Below, in pieces: positions 35,115 to 35,619 of a DNA stretch of 35,619 nt; position 1 is the first letter of the stretch; each line of letters begins with the position of its first letter. Source of the DNA: Acidobacterium sp. (GTDB lineage Bacteria > Acidobacteriota > Terriglobia > Terriglobales > Acidobacteriaceae); the NCBI GenBank assembly GCA_003167515.1, contig PMSS01000409.1:1-35619 (forward strand), given 5' to 3'. Under the pieces are notes generated by a model. The model worked only from the letters and a program-made list of their open reading frames with translations. It was not told where the DNA came from and ran no database searches. The position numbers and the translations under genes were made by a program.

Positions 35115-35230
35115 CTCGAAAAGTTCGCGCAAAATTGAAGCGCAACAAGTTCGAGGACATGCAATACGCCTTTCGGGGCATATCGCTGGCTTCGATCCAA
35201 AGCGGCCCGCTCAGGCGGCAAACCGTTAAG

Positions 35231-35242
35231 GATCTTTGACAA
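35231..35242 (+). promoter_or_regulatory. boxA-like antitermination site
   Basis: GATCTTTGACAA closely resembles the bacterial boxA (GCTCTTTAACAA), bound by NusB/NusE to prevent early termination of rRNA transcripts. It lies between the main promoter and 16S, where boxA is expected. Confidence 0.65.
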
Positions 35243-35307
35243 TCAGGTAGAACATGCCAGTCGTGAGAATACGGAAAGATCTGGTTTGATCATTCTCACA
35301 ATGTAGT

Positions 35308-35376
35308 GCTTCGATGCGTTTTCGAGCGCATGCGAAGCTGGATTCCGTCCGGAGACCTCCGTCGACGGCCGGAATC
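35308..35376 (+). other. Pre-16S leader stems
   Basis: GCTTCGATGCG (35308-35318) pairs with CGCATGCGAAGC (to 35338) with one bulge. Directly after, GATTCCG (35341-35347) pairs with CGGAATC (to 35376). They lie immediately before 16S and may be part of the processing region; the RNase III stem partner past 16S is outside the window. Confidence 0.5.
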
Positions 35377-35384
35377 ATCAGGTT

Positions 35385-35619
<235 letters not shown>

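Overview
The window is a GC-rich chromosomal segment from a member of the Acidobacteria (Acidobacteriaceae/Terriglobia type). The best evidence is the start of a 16S rRNA gene at the right edge. Its opening bases (AGAGTTTGATCCTGGCTCAG at 35392, then the AATCAACGCTGGCGGCGTGCC type of continuation) look acidobacterial. The gene content fits: many secreted S53, M13 and S10 peptidases, tandem beta-propeller lipoproteins, a DUF4337 protein, and dispersed hairpin elements resembling those of this group. No prophage, integrase, CRISPR array or complete insertion sequence was recognised.

Layout. 1-2596 (minus) is gyrB, cut by the left edge. 2.6-3.9 kb holds a small secreted protein, a decayed second copy of its 3' end exactly 480 bp downstream, and two hairpin-rich repeat elements. 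3.9-6.3 kb (minus) is a visibly more AT-rich two-gene block: a large fusion of a nucleotidyltransferase and a xylose-isomerase-like TIM barrel, plus a small unknown protein. It lies directly downstream of a Fic toxin with an antitoxin-like partner (6.2-7.1 kb), and the Fic frame appears shifted near its end. 7.5-10.1 kb has a MarC-family membrane protein, a degenerate receiver domain and a YVTN beta-propeller. 10.4-12.7 kb is a tightly overlapping three-gene osmoprotectant (quaternary amine) ABC importer, closed by a hairpin terminator.

12.75-25.4 kb is a long minus-strand run. In map order it holds three paralogous beta-propeller lipoproteins, an M13 metallopeptidase, an MCE/MlaD-like protein with five exact 34-residue repeats, a secreted ComEC-like metallo-beta-lactamase-fold hydrolase, DUF4337, a TPR protein, an outer-membrane barrel, and an ECF sigma/anti-sigma pair with a small membrane protein upstream. 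25.6-34.6 kb has a secreted homoserine-acetyltransferase-like hydrolase, a large S53 protease, an S10-type carboxypeptidase, a soluble triple-PAS histidine kinase and a TonB-like protein. 34.7-35.6 kb is the rRNA operon control region (two promoter-like sites, a string of hairpins, a boxA-like site and a processing stem) leading into 16S.

Most genes look like housekeeping or cell-envelope and degradative functions. The accessory part is 2.6-7.1 kb, and the NTase-TIM fusion with its small partner, next to a Fic module, is the strongest candidate for something poorly described.
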